Assembly: GCA_963585895.1 (NCBI GenBank)
Contig: OY757921.1
Location: 78,511,334-78,575,333, forward strand
Direction of reading: 5' to 3'
DNA from: Sepioteuthis lessoniana
Taxonomy: Eukaryota; Mollusca; Cephalopoda; Myopsida; Loliginidae
Length of the DNA: 64,000 nucleotides
The notes beneath the pieces are model-generated. The model saw nothing but the letters and a program-made list of their open reading frames with translations, was not told the DNA's origin and did not search any database. Positions 21,870-32,960 of the stretch are shown piece after piece; the first letter of the stretch is position 1; each line of letters starts with the position of its first letter. The translations under genes and the position numbers were made by a program.

Positions 21870-22559
21870 CTGGTACTACTAAAATATTGCAAAACTTTTG
21901 ATTTACTCTAATATTATAGCAAACTTGCACGTACTGTCAAAATATTGCAAAACTCACCCAAGTATTTCTTATGTCCTCGGAAATAGGGTGTAAAATAAAT
22001 AAGACAAAGACGTTCTTCGAGAGAAGAAATAAAGTTATATTTTACAGAAACAAGTAATACAATGTCGCCAGCGTAGCTTTTGTTACCATAACTTCAGAGT
22101 CAATTACAGTCAAATGTTATACATTAATTAGAAGAGTCTATTGTGTATCGAAATAGGGATGATACCACCACAGTATTTAATCTATATGCGTGTTCATACT
22201 AGTAGTAACTGATCTCTATCAAAGAGACACGCGTCATAACAAGTCATCTCATCTCTGCAGTGCCCTCTAGAATATTCCAGTTGATTTCGCCAGGATAATT
22301 CCAGCCATTCCCTGGATTTCTTGTTCTTTAGTAGCTTTTCCGGAACTTTGATATTTTCCAAGGGGTTTTATTACTTTCAACTTCATGTTCTTTTTTTTTC
22401 TTTTTTTTTTTTTGTGTGGTGGTGTTGTGGGGAAAATGGGGAACAGTTTTCTTGCAATGTCAATCTATCTCAAAAATAAATAGAACTGTATGCTTTTCAT
22501 TTTCCAGTACAAGTTATTCTTTCTTGAGTAATTTCTCTGCATTTATTTACGTGGTTGCT

Positions 22560-22560
<1 letters not shown>
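21870..22560. other. No gene seen
   Basis: Unassigned sequence. A T-rich tract lies at 22390-22412. Confidence 0.6.
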
Positions 22561-22561
<1 letters not shown>

Positions 22562-22615
<54 letters not shown>

Positions 22616-22845
22616 CTCTCCTACTTTCTTTTTCTCTCTCTCTCTCTTTCTCTTTCTCTCTCCCCTACTCTCTCTGTCACTCTCTCTCTCTCTTATTCTC
22701 TCTCTGTCTACCTTGTACCCTCTCTGTCTCTCTTTTACTCCCTCTCTCTTACTCTCTCTCCTTCTCTTACTTTCTCTTTTTCTGTCTCTCTCTTACTCTC
22801 TCTCCCTCTCTTACTTGCTCTTTTTCTTTCTCTCTCTTGATACCA
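22562..22845. repeat. Long (TC)n-rich microsatellite
   Basis: Nearly 290 bp of TC repeats with interruptions such as TACTC and TTTCTC. Open frames in several registers encode only Ser-Leu runs and are artefacts. Confidence 0.95.
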
Positions 22846-22994
22846 TGCATTTGCTTTTTAAAGCAATATTTAATTTCTGTACGTAGGACAAGATTTTCAT
22901 ATATATATATATATAAGTTTGGCGTCGCTAACAATGGGCATTTTTTTATTTAAGTATACACAATGAAAATGTGTATAAAAAGAATTAATAAATT

Positions 22995-23050
22995 GCTCTC
23001 TCTCTCTCTCTCTTTCTCTCTCTCAATATATATATATATATATATATATT
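22995..23050. repeat. (TC)n-(TA)n microsatellite
   Basis: A short TC run is followed by a TA run. Confidence 0.9.
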
Positions 23051-23209
23051 AGTGACTGTTTCATGTCTTTTGCGATAATAGGTTTAAATATGTATACACC
23101 GATATAGATATATGTATCAGCATCTATATTATCGTCAAATATCTAAAGAAAAGTTAAATATATTATTTACTTGAAGCAAATCGTATGACAAATGCACACG
23201 AAACCATTT

Positions 23210-23373
23210 ATTAACGTTTCAAAACACCCATTAATGAGTCCTCCTGGTTTAAGTTTTCTTAATGAAATTTGTGCCCCAAAAAAAGCCAATTACATATTGG
23301 CTTCTTTTGCATAAATTCTCTTAAAAAAACATTAAGCAGATGTACTCATTAATGTGTGTCTTGAAACGTTAAT
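23210..23373. mobile_element. Small MITE with 29-bp inverted repeats
   Basis: The termini at 23210-23238 and 23345-23373 are inverted repeats matching at 27 of 29 bases. The centre contains a further palindrome, aagccaat/attggctt with a 5-base spacer, at 23283-23303. It is 164 bp long and non-coding. Target duplication is unclear. Confidence 0.75.
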
Positions 23374-23639
23374 ATTGCCTCAGACATTTCACTTATTAAG
23401 AGACACAATGAAAGGGGCATCATCTACTCCGTTGCGAAATACAGTCAAGAAGTCAGCCAATTAGACTTTATGACTCACACCTGAGAGGATCATTTCGGAT
23501 GGGAATTAGGTCCTTCATTTCGAAACGAAGATTCTGAGACGCTCGACTTGAAATATTTCCTTGGGAAATTTAGTAATTATGAATAGCTCGGTTGCAGAAT
23601 CTACGACAAAAAAAGTCCGTACACATTAATACAGTATTA

Positions 23640-23770
23640 TACTGTTGCGAAAGGTATTAACCTCCTTGTCCTCCCCAACAATAGTATCGCTACTGTTCTT
23701 TTACAAGGATGGCTTTGGCATTAGATAACCCACGAAGGTTGATATGCCATTGAACAAAGAAACCAAACCT
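23640..23770 (+). mobile_element. SINE-A 3' fragment
   Basis: Central domain and hairpin tail only ('gcgaaaggtattaacctcc' to 'aaagaaaccaaac'). The head is missing. Confidence 0.75.
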
Positions 23771-23849
23771 TAATACAGAATTTTTTTTCTTGTTCAATGA
23801 ATCATGATATAACTGACATCATCAAATATGTCATATAAGAACTAACATA

Positions 23850-24500
23850 CATGAAGGAAAGGTTACCGTCATAGCAAAATAAACACGGCGACACGAGTTC
23901 AAAACATGGACGAGGCTGATTGCATTTTATATAGCACTAATACCCTTGGGAAAGGTATGAATCCAATTGTTCTCTATCCAGCTATGGGGGATTGTCCTCG
24001 TGGGGTAATGGCTAAACTCCCAGCTATGGGTTAAATAGTACCACTACTGTTCTTCTAGGAGAATGGCTTTGGCATTAAATAACCTTACAAAGGTTGATAT
24101 GCCATTAAACAAAGAAACGAAAGAAACGAAAGTAATGGCTAAAGCGATGGATTGCAGAATCCTAGTAAACGAGTTCGAACTCCAGTCGTGCAATCGCGTT
24201 CACTTTCGGATAAATACCCTTAGGAAAAGTATGAACCCCCTTATACTCCTAGCTGTGGGTTAAATAGAACCACTACTATTCAAGAATAAAACTTTGGCAT
24301 TAAATAACCTGCAAAGGTTGATATGCCATTAAATGAAGAAACCAGTCTAGCTATGTGTAGACAGTCGGGCAGACTAGGTTCTTTAGCCTTGGTTAGGCAA
24401 CTAGTCTAGGAGAAGGAAAACTCTGAAATCAAACCTGTTAAACTCCGCTTAAAAAATTGACATTGTGTCACATCCTGCCCGTGGGGAGAGGTTGGTTAAT
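23850..24500 (+). mobile_element. SINE-B copy interrupted by SINE-A sequence
   Basis: The 5' part runs from the head ('ggttaccgtcatag') to 'tccagctatgg' at about 23987. The 3' part resumes at about 24352 and ends with 'cacatcctgcccgtgggg'. The intervening 24000-24340 is SINE-A. Confidence 0.75.
23996..24345 (+). mobile_element. Two SINE-A units nested in SINE-B
   Basis: The first unit has a head start ('ttgtcctcgtggggtaatgg') joined directly to central domain and tail, so its middle is deleted. The second unit, from about 24125, lacks the first bases of the head but has the B box-like 'gagttcgaactcc', central domain and tail. 'agctatg' flanks the pair. This is either two insertions or one insertion followed by duplication and deletion. 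Confidence 0.7.
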
Positions 24501-24609
24501 ACATAAATATATACACAAAGAAAAGGCATGAACTGCTATTGGCAGACTAACGACTATATGGAAATGGGATGATGAGAGAGGGTCAAAGTAATCCACACTG
24601 TCGGTATAC

Positions 24610-24641
<32 letters not shown>
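24610..24641. repeat. (GAT)n microsatellite
   Basis: About eleven GAT units. The matching minus-strand frame is a serine run and is not a gene. Confidence 0.9.
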
Positions 24642-24646
<5 letters not shown>

Positions 24647-24779
24647 TGCCATATTTACTTCTGATTAGACATCGTTTTCGTTTCATGTATGCAAATAATC
24701 AATGATTGTATTCTTTATTCGATTATTGTACAACCTTTTTTTTTAATCTCAAGTTCTCTTTTATCCTTATTTTACTCGT

Positions 24780-25095
24780 TGCTGATTTTTCTCAGCAGCG
24801 ATGGTCGTCTTTCACAGGATCTTGAGCAACAGCAAGTCTCCTCAGTCTCCTCAAATCTCTCGGACTCTTCTGCGTGTCCATATAGTTGCTTTTTCAAACA
24901 ATTTTTGTTTTCTCAATTCAGTACTTCCTTCTTCTTGTGTTCATCTCTACTTGAGACATTTTTGTTTTTGTTATTGCCTATTTCTGCGATTAATCTTTCT
25001 TTATTATTATTTGTATACTCTTCGAGCCGCAGGGATGTCGCGTCCATAGATTCCTCAATGCAGTAAAATATTCTTCCTCCTTCTTTTCTTGTCAC
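24780..25095 (-). pseudogene. LINE-2 fragment: region after the reverse transcriptase
   Basis: The minus strand reads RKEGGRIFYCIEESMDA and LRLEEYTNNNKERLIAEIGN. These match the segment between the reverse transcriptase and the zinc knuckle in the LINE family also represented at 26.7, 28.9, 29.2 and 39.6 kb. The frame stops soon after. It is identified from family knowledge and truncated on both sides. Confidence 0.6.
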
Positions 25096-25099
25096 ATAA

Positions 25100-25540
25100 A
25101 ATCGGTTTTGGTTTTAAGGCCTTCTGAATCTTCATCAGTGTTTTCATTAGGTGGTCCATATTTCTGATCTCTTCTCTCGACCAGATTAAGAAGGGCCTGG
25201 AGTATCTTACCAGAGAAATTGTCCAGGTATCTATTCTTATCGTTAAGTTTAATAAAGTTTCTATGGCCTTCTGAGGTATTTTTCTTGATTATCTTTGGTG
25301 GGGTGTATTTGTTTCAATTATCCCCAGGGATTGTGTAGTTCTATTTATTTTGTTGGTTTCTTTTTCCTTTTATTCATTAGGATTACTGGCTATATTTTAT
25401 ATGATTTATATTCTGTAAGATTTTTATGTTTCATAAGTTCTATGAACTTTTATGTAATTTATGTTTTCTGTGATATTTTTTCTAAGATTTATATGCTCTA
25501 TGGGTCCTGTATTTGGTTTATAATTTCTGAGAATCTTATA
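25100..25540. other. No gene seen
   Basis: Unassigned AT-rich sequence grading into the minisatellite to the right. Confidence 0.5.
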
Positions 25541-25544
25541 CGGT

Positions 25545-26450
25545 TTATGTGTTTTTATGTGATTTATGTGTTTTTATGTGACTTATGTGTTCCTTGAGTT
25601 TTTTAAATGTGATTTATGTGTTCTATGAGTTTTTTTATGTGATTTATGGGTTCTATGAGTTTTTTATGTGATTTATGGGTTCTATACGTTTTCATGTGAT
25701 TTATGGGTTCTATGAGTGTTTTTATGTGATTTATAGGTTCTATGGGTTCTTTTATGTGATTTATGTGTTCTATGAGGGTTTTTTATGTGATTTATGGGTT
25801 CTATGAGGTTTTTATGTGATTTATGGGTTCTGTAAGTTTTTATGTGATTTATGGGTTCTATAAGATTTCATGTGATTTATGGGTCCTATGAGTGTTTTTA
25901 TGTGAGTTATGTGTTCTATGAGTTTTAAGTGTGTATATGTGTGGGTGCGTATGTGAGTGCATGTGATTAATGAGTTCTATAGATTTTTAAGCGATTTATG
26001 ATTTTTTCATGAAATCTATGTATTCTATGTTATTCATGTGATATATGTGTTCTGTGGGCTTTTTATGGGATGTATGTATCGTATGGGATTTATTTGTTCA
26101 ATGCATTTTTTTGAAATTTGAGTGATTTATAAGTTTTTTTTAATGTCATTAATAATTTTTTATGTTATTTATGATTCCTATGAACTTTTTATGCCATTTA
26201 TGTATTCTGTGAGTTTTCTATGTAATTTATGTGCTCTATGAGTTTGTTTTTTTCTTATGTGACTCATCCATTCTATGTGTTTTTATCTGATTCATGAATT
26301 ATAAATGTATTTTTGGGATGTATGTGTTCTATGAGTTTTTTATGTGATTTAAAAGTTTTTGGTGTGAATTATATGTTCCATTTATCTTTATCTGACTCAT
26401 TGGGGGGGGGTATGCGGTTAATGTATTCGGCGAGTTTTTATGCGATTTAA
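25545..26450. repeat. Imperfect 26-30 bp minisatellite
   Basis: Units are built on 'tatgtgatttatgggttct' plus 'atgagtttt'. They are well conserved at 25600-25920 and decay on both sides, to about 26450 on the right. Confidence 0.85.
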
Positions 26451-26519
26451 ATGTGCCCAAACATTTAATACAATCTGGTTGAAGAAAGAATTCCAGGTGC
26501 ATTTACTTTACGGTTTGCG

Positions 26520-26745
26520 ATATTATGAAGTTAAACGTATTAAAAAGAAGTTAAATATATTAAAAAGAAGTTAAACATATTAAAAAGAAGTTAAATATAT
26601 TAAAAATAAGTTAAACATTCAAAAGAAGTTGAACATATTAAAAAGAAGTTAAACATATTAAAAAGAAGTTAAACATATTAAAAGAAGTTAAATATATCAA
26701 AAAGGAGTTAAATATATTAAAAAGAAGTTAAACATATTAAAAAGG
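26520..26745. repeat. About 20-bp tandem repeat
   Basis: About eleven units of 'attaaaaagaagttaaacat' with small variants. It ends where the LINE-2 fragment begins. Confidence 0.85.
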
Positions 26746-27320
26746 AAGTGATAGGACAGCAACTCCCACTACTTCCAAAAATAATAATTGAAAAAACTGT
26801 GAAAGTGACAGTGATACCAATGGTAATTGGTGCTCTTGGTACAGTCACTAAACGAACAAATGGTAAATGCACAAACCAGCATCTGTCCTGGGAAAAAAGA
26901 CACAAAAACGCCTATGCGATTTTGACATACAAACGGATCACCTAATCTCGGCCAGACGACCAGACCATATTATAATCAACAAAAAAAAAGAGAACTTGCA
27001 AAATTGAAAACTTTGCTGACCCGATTAACTATAGAGTAAAATAGAAAGAAAATGAATCAAGGACAAATACCTTGCTAGAGAATTTTTTTTAAATGTGGAA
27101 AGTGACATTTATACCAATTGTAATTGGTGCTTTTGATACAGTCACCGAAGGATAATTAAAGGGTCTTGAGAACTTGGAAATAAGAAAACAAGTGGAGACC
27201 ATCCAAACTACAGCACTATTAAGATCGACCAGAATAATGAGAGGAGTCCTGGAGACTTGATGAGACTTGTTGTCACTCAGACTCCATAAGGAAACCATCG
27301 GCTAACGCTGGTGTGAAACA
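26745..27320 (+). mobile_element. LINE-2 3' end with endonuclease-like motif, decayed
   Basis: Broken frames give VTVIPMVIGALGTVTK, then an upstream-type segment, and then a longer copy ending IPIVIGAFDTVTE, LENLEIR, VETIQTTALLR. Around 26940-26985 a trace of the RRPD...K segment is seen (RPD with INKKK), the start of a PD-(D/E)XK-type endonuclease motif of R2-like LINEs. At least two frameshifts and several stops are present. The order suggests two overlapping truncated copies. Confidence 0.65.
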
Positions 27321-27426
27321 CTCGAAAAGGAGTAGAATAGTTGAGAAAAATTCAGTATTAAATGTTCTGTTCCTGACCAGTGGGTTGCATTCTCATTTTC
27401 TATTCCATCGGCTAATTCATTGATCA

Positions 27427-28940
27427 GGTTTGGACCACCAGTCAGGAGCATCAACATGGTGTGAACAAAAGATCCGTTGAAGAGATCCAACTCACAAAAC
27501 AGTAAATAATAATAGTAATAATAATAATGTTGCATTCGGTACTGTAACTAAAGATTTGGACCACCAGTCAGGAGCATCAAAATGGTGTGAACAAAAGATC
27601 CGTTGAAGAGATCCAACTCACAAAACAGTAAATAATAATAGTAATAATAATAATGTTGCATTCAGTACTGTCACTAAAGGTTTGGACCACTTGGCAGGAG
27701 CATCAACATGGTGTGAACAAAAGATCCGTTGAAGAGATCCAACTCACAAAACAGTAAATAATAATAGTAATAATAATAATGTTGCATTCAGTACTGTCAC
27801 TAAAGGTTTGGACCACTTGGCAGGAGCATCAACATGGTGTGAACAAAAGATCCGTTGAAGAGATCCAACTCTCAAAACAGTAAATAATAATAGTAATAAT
27901 AATAATGTTGCATTCAGTACTGTCACTAAAGGTTTGGACCACTTGGCAGGAGCATCAACATGGTGTGAACAAAAGATCCGTTGAAGAGATCCAACTCTCA
28001 AAACAGTAAATAATAATAGTAATAATAATAATGTTGCATTCAGTACTGTCACTAAAGGTTTGGACCACTTGGCAGGAGCATCAACATGGTGTGAACAAAA
28101 GATCCGTTGGAGAGATCCAACTCTTAAAACAGTAAATGATAATAGTAATAATAATAATGTTGCATTCGGTACTGTCACTAAAGATTTGGACCACCAGTCA
28201 GGAGCATCAAAATGGTGTGAACAAAAGATCCGTTGAAGAGATCCAACTCACAAAACAGTAAATAATAATAGTAATAATAATAATGTTGCATTCAGTACTG
28301 TCACTAAAGGTTTGGACCACTTAGCAGGAGCATCAACATGGTGTGAACAAAAGATCCGTTGAAGAGATCCAACTCTCAAAACAGTAAATAATAATAGTAA
28401 TAATAATAATGTTGCATTCAGTACTGTCACTAAAGGTTTGGACCACTTGGCAGGAGCATCAACATGGTGTGAACAAAAGATCCGTTGGAGAGATCCAACT
28501 CTTAAAACAGTAAATGATAATAGTAATAATAATAATGTTGCATTCGGTACTGTCACTAAAGGTTTGGACCACCAGTCAGGAGCATCAACATGGTGTGAAC
28601 AAAAGATCCGTTGAAGAGATCCAACTCTTAAAACAGTAAATAATAATAGTAATAATAATAATGTTGCATTCGGTACTGTCACTAAAGGTTTGGACCACCA
28701 GTCAGGAGCATCAAAATGGTGTGAACAAAAGATCCGTTGGAGAGATCCAACTCTCAAAACAGTAAATAATAATAGTAATAATAATAATGTTGCATTCGGT
28801 ACTGTCACTAAAGGTTTGGACCACTTGGCAGGAGCATCAACATGGTGTGAACAAAAGATCCGTTGAAGAGATCCAACTCTTAAAACAGTAAATAATAATA
28901 GTAATAATAATAATGTTGCCTTCGGTACTGTCACCAACGG
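27427..28940. repeat. 126-bp tandem array, 12 copies, inside LINE-2
   Basis: The unit is exactly 126 bp: the start of 'gttgcattc' recurs at 27529, 27655, 27781 and so on every 126 bp to 28789, with a final variant at 28915. Each unit holds the LINE-2 codons for FGTVTKG, an unrelated 'agcatcaacatggtgtgaac' stretch and an (AAT)n-like run. Because 126 is divisible by 3, minus-strand frames stay open over many copies, but the frame is driven by the period. Units differ by only a few bases. Confidence 0.95.
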
Positions 28941-29125
28941 TTGGGTACAGGGACTGGAAGACTTGCAAATAAGAGAACGAGTGTAGACCATCAAAACTAC
29001 AACATTTTTTTACATCGGCCAGAATACAGAAAAGAGCCCTGGAGACTTGAGGAGACTTGGTGTCACTCAAACAGGAGAACAAGAAAACTATTACAAACCA
29101 AACTATATATCAGAAATCTTATCAA
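28915..29125 (+). mobile_element. LINE-2 3' end flanking the array
   Basis: Reads FGTVTNG, LEDLQIRERV, a stop, TIKTT and then PGDLRRLGVT. This is the continuation of LINE-2 exactly where the array unit stops matching. The array therefore lies within the element. Confidence 0.7.
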
Positions 29126-29149
29126 AAGTATAAACACTTGAGCTGTTCC

Positions 29150-29640
29150 TTTTGTAAAATACTCGGGACCATTCTTAAAGTGAACGAGGGGAGAACTTTA
29201 ACAAATTGACCAAAGAACAAGAAAATTATTGACAATAACTTGAAAACCAAAAAAGGAAGAAAAGCAACTGTGCGGGTATTTCAAGAGACAGACAAGAGAA
29301 ATATCACACAAGATGACTTGGTCATAGCTAATAAAGGGAAACCTTAAAAGAGAAATGAAATCTCTTCTGATTTCAGCATAAAACAACGCCTTAAAAACAA
29401 ACTACGATAAAGCAAAATAGATTAGACGGAACAAAATAGTAAATGTAGGTTATGTGGTGATAGAGACGAAATGATCAATAATAAGCTAAGCGAATGTTGC
29501 AAATTAGCACAAAAAATATGGGTGCCGAAGGTGATCCACAGGAAATGATTCAAGAATTTTAACTTTGACCATACGAACAAGTAGTATATGCACAACTCAG
29601 AATCCTTCTTGGAGAATGAGACGCTGATATGAATAAAAGA
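29150..29640 (+). pseudogene. LINE-2 fragment with zinc knuckle
   Basis: Frames read EEKQLCGYFKRQTREI, LKREMKSLL, CRLCGDRDEMIN, SECCKLAQK and MHNSESFLENET. The C-x2-C...C pattern is the zinc knuckle that precedes the endonuclease-like domain in this LINE class. The usual histidine position reads N or K here. Several stops are present. It lies in the order expected before the 3' end seen at 26.7 kb, so it is a separate copy. Confidence 0.65.
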
Positions 29641-29644
29641 TAAA

Positions 29645-30340
29645 TTACGAGAGGAAAGAATAACTCTGATAAGATAGAGGGGAAATGTGGAGGGAATATC
29701 CTAATGATAAAGTTGAGATTTGGAGCACGAGCTCTACCGTTAAATCCTAAAGTCCGAAGGAAAGCGGAACATGTCTATCACTGACGAACTATATTCTCAC
29801 CTTCCACAATTTACAGATATTAAATGGGGACCTCGTCCAGGAAACAAATATTTTAATGGAGGCTCTTCGGAGATACAGAAAGACTTTCCCGCTCCTGACT
29901 TTACCTGAATTGTTTTTTTCTTTGTTTCTTTCTTTTATTTAATAAAAGAATATTGTTATTAATCTTGTTGACCCAAACACGGCAGTTCAGAATCCTTTTT
30001 ATTGTGGAAGTATTATATTTGTCGAAGATCTTGTATTTGCGGTGGAAAGCTGCCAGTTAGATGTGTTGAATTTTAGTAATTCACCTAGAACTCTCCTAGT
30101 GGTTCAGGTAGGGAGTTGGTGATAACTGTAACATTAAATAGCGTTTGACAAACCCCAACCTACGTGTGGGCCCTGCTTTAACTGGTGTCCTTGGCGGGAA
30201 AGAATGGTACCTGTAAGCCCGCGGGGCTTATGGCGGTGTAATACAACCAACATCATTTGTTTACCACGGGAAAATAAACAGATGAGTCCAGAAATTTCAC
30301 TCAAGCTGTAAAAACCTTGACGATCAGATAAGTTCTCGTA
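29645..30340. other. No gene seen
   Basis: Unassigned sequence. A GC-richer stretch at 30160-30240 has no recognised relative here. Confidence 0.5.
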
Positions 30341-30369
30341 GGCTTAAAAACATGAATCCTCATGTCTTG

Positions 30370-30480
30370 CTCCAAGCTGAAGATGCAAATTTGATGAGTA
30401 GCACCCGGAGAGTATCAGGGGAGATCGGCATCTAACAGTTCAGTGTGATTTTGTCACCTTTGCAAAAGCATACAGAAATC
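30370..30480 (+). pseudogene. Mariner-like transposase HTH fragment (family M2)
   Basis: Reads LLQAEDANLMSSTRRVSGEIGI then a stop. It is a third decayed copy of the 9.74-kb fragment. Confidence 0.55.
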
Positions 30481-30504
30481 CAAAACTCGTGGCTCACCCT
30501 TATA

Positions 30505-32030
30505 ACAGCCCAGTTATAGAATACACCGACTGTACCTCTGCAAAACGATAACACCCCACCAACAACAACGGGTGCTCTGGTTATGACATTAAACAATCTA
30601 ATGGCGAGGCTCCAGTAATGCTGACTCTTCGGGTAATGCGAAGTACCCCTTCATTGCCATCTCGCTCCCACGTTCACTCTGTCCCGGAGTGGTAGCACCT
30701 GATACAGATCCTATCTGTGGGTCAAATAGAACTGTTTGACATTTAAACTGTGCGCAAACAAATGACTTATGCTAAATTGAATTGTTAGAAATAGAACTGT
30801 TTGATCATCTAACAACGTGCAAACAAATGACTTATGCTAAACTGAATTATTAGGAATAGAACCGTTTGATCATTTAACTGTGTGTAAACAAATCCCTGAT
30901 GTTTAATTGAATTGTTAGTGATTCATATCAAAACTTGGACCCATTTAACTGCGCGCAGACAAATGAGTAATGTTGATAATTATTAGTGTTAAATAGCAAT
31001 ACTTGTAACTAGTTCAGTGTCTGCAAATAGATTTTTAATACTAAATACAATTGTTAGTGTTCGATAAGATTACTTGTTTTATATTTTGACCTTCGGCCCG
31101 AGCAAAATGCCATTCAAGGTGATGCACCGGAAGGAAGTGACACATTCCAATGGCAGTTATGTGAGGAAATCGCGTGGGCGGAAATTGGCTGATGAAATGG
31201 GACGAGCTAAAAAATTCCCATGGTACACTCATAGACTGATGCACTGGAAGAGAGTGACCTCTGAACTGCATGACAGTTATTTCCGCTTGATGACGATTAA
31301 ACATTCGATTTCAAAGATCGAGTGGGCGTCGAACGATTATATTATTCAGTTGAGTTCGACGAGCCAGTGGAGTTGCCAGTAGAGTTCCAGACAGTTGGAG
31401 AGAGATATGGTAGGGAAAGCCAAACCCGACCGAGGGGGCCCTCGAGAACCTCGATGGAGTTTGGGGTCCAGAGAAGATGCTGATAAGATGCAGTAAAGAA
31501 AGCCAGCATCCAGCAGAGTGGGCCCTAGGCCTCCGGTTGAGCAGCCCTAGAGAATAAGAAAGACACAACGTGACGGTCATAACAAAGGGGTCAAAATATT
31601 ACAGTTTATGTTCGGTCTCCAGCTCCCTCTCACACGTAAACCCCACACAACCTTTTCGAACCCTTGCAATAAAGTGAGAGGTAAATATTTTTATAAAGAA
31701 GTCTTCCTGCGTCGTTTATTACTGCGTCTGTCTTTGTCACTGCGTCTTAATTATTGTGTCGTTGTGATGCAGTAGATGAGCATATAACACTTGAAACCAT
31801 TGAACTATATAGAAACAATAGCAATACTAGTATGCATTTAAAAATGAAATTACCTACAAACAATGTGTGCAAATTGTGATTGCTATATAGCAACACTTGC
31901 AACTATCTATGCGCCAACAAATAATTTATAGTCAATAGAAATACTTAAAAACATTAAACTGAGCGCAAAAAATGAGCTCAGGCGGGTTTTAAAATGTTAT
32001 CTACAAAATGTGTTTGCAAATCATATATTT
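30505..32030 (+). mobile_element. Long element D copy interrupted by an LTR
   Basis: Head at 30505-30720, then repeated modules with 'gcaaacaaatgacttatgct' and 'gaattgttag'. It is interrupted at 31075-31789, resumes with 'acttgaaaccattgaact', and runs into the tail array at 32030. It is the most complete D copy in the window. Confidence 0.75.
31075..31789 (+). mobile_element. Probable solo LTR inside element D
   Basis: The inserted segment begins TGTTTTATAT and ends ATATAACA, near-inverted termini. An AATAAA sits at about 31669, roughly 120 bp before the 3' end. 'acttg' occurs at both junctions (31072-31076 and 31789-31793), which overlaps the TG/CA ends, so the exact boundaries are uncertain by two bases. 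Open frames in it (both strands) show no recognised domain. Confidence 0.55.
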
Positions 32031-32760
32031 GATATATGTAAGTATAAACAGGACTTGACATTAAATAACCTACAATGGTTGATATGCCATAAAACCCAAC
32101 CAAACCAAATCATATATATGTATAAAGAGGATTTGGCATTAAATAACCTACAATGGTTGATATGCTATAAAACCCAACCAACCCAAATCATATATATGTA
32201 TAAAGAGGATTTGGCATTAAATAACCTACAATGGTTGATATGCCATAAAACCCAACCAAACCAAATCATATATATGTATAAAGAGGATTTGGCATTAAAT
32301 AACCTACAATGGTTGATATGCTATAAAACCCAACCCAACCAAATCATATATATGTATAAAGAGGATTTGGCATTAAATAACCTACAATGGTTGATATGCT
32401 ATAAAACCCAACCAACCCAAATCATATATATGTATAAAGAGGATTTGACATTAAATAACCTACAATGGTTGATATGCTATAAAACCCAACCAACCCAAAT
32501 CATATATATTTAATATATATGTATAAAGACTATTTGGCATTAAATAACCTACAATGGTTGATATGCCATAAAACCCAACTCAATCAAATCATATATATTT
32601 AATATATATGTGTAAAGAGGATTTGGCATTAAATAACCTGCAGAGGTTGATAAGCCATAAACTCCATCCAAACCAAATCATATATATTTAATGTATATGT
32701 ATAAAGAGGATTTGCCATTAAATAACCTACAATGATTGATATGCCATAGAACCAAACCAA
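32030..32760 (+). repeat. Tandem array of the D tail hairpin module (78-bp units)
   Basis: About nine units. The first six have a 78-bp period and later ones are longer through added 'tatttaatatatatg'. Each has 'ttggcattaaataacctac' and 'ggttgatatgccataaaac'. A plus-strand frame stays open only because 78 is a multiple of 3. This array is inverted relative to the one at 7.06-7.96 kb. Confidence 0.92.
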
Positions 32761-32809
32761 ACCCAATTCGAGACAGGTTGACCAAAAGTAAGTTATATCA
32801 TGTCGGAGT

Positions 32810-32960
32810 AATTAATACGCTTGGAAAACGATTCAACTCCATTACCTCCTCATCTATGAGTTAAATAGAACCACTGCTGTTTTTTATAAGGACGGCTTTA
32901 GCATTAAGTTACCCATGAAGGTTGACACGCCATAAAACAAAGAAAAGGAACCAATCAATT
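32810..32960 (+). mobile_element. SINE-A 3' fragment
   Basis: Central domain remnant and tail ('atgagttaaatagaacca' to 'aaaacaaagaaaagg'). Confidence 0.6.

Noticed and set aside
22416-22953. 156- and 132-residue serine-leucine frames
   Set aside because: Translation of a (TC)n microsatellite in two registers.
25545-26745. CRISPR-like array
   Set aside because: The repeats are contiguous and imperfect with no unique spacers, and the genome is eukaryotic. Ordinary minisatellites.
27744-28994. Long minus-strand frames with a 42-residue repeat rich in leucine
   Set aside because: The 126-bp unit is divisible by 3, so any frame without a stop in one unit stays open across the array. The leucine run is just (AAT)n read on the other strand.
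31074-31382. 102-residue plus-strand frame as a gene
   Set aside because: It lies within an LTR-like insert, has an overlapping minus-strand frame of similar length and no recognised domain.
32010-32513. 167-residue plus-strand frame with 26-residue repeats
   Set aside because: Same effect with a 78-bp unit. The unit is the non-coding tail of element D.
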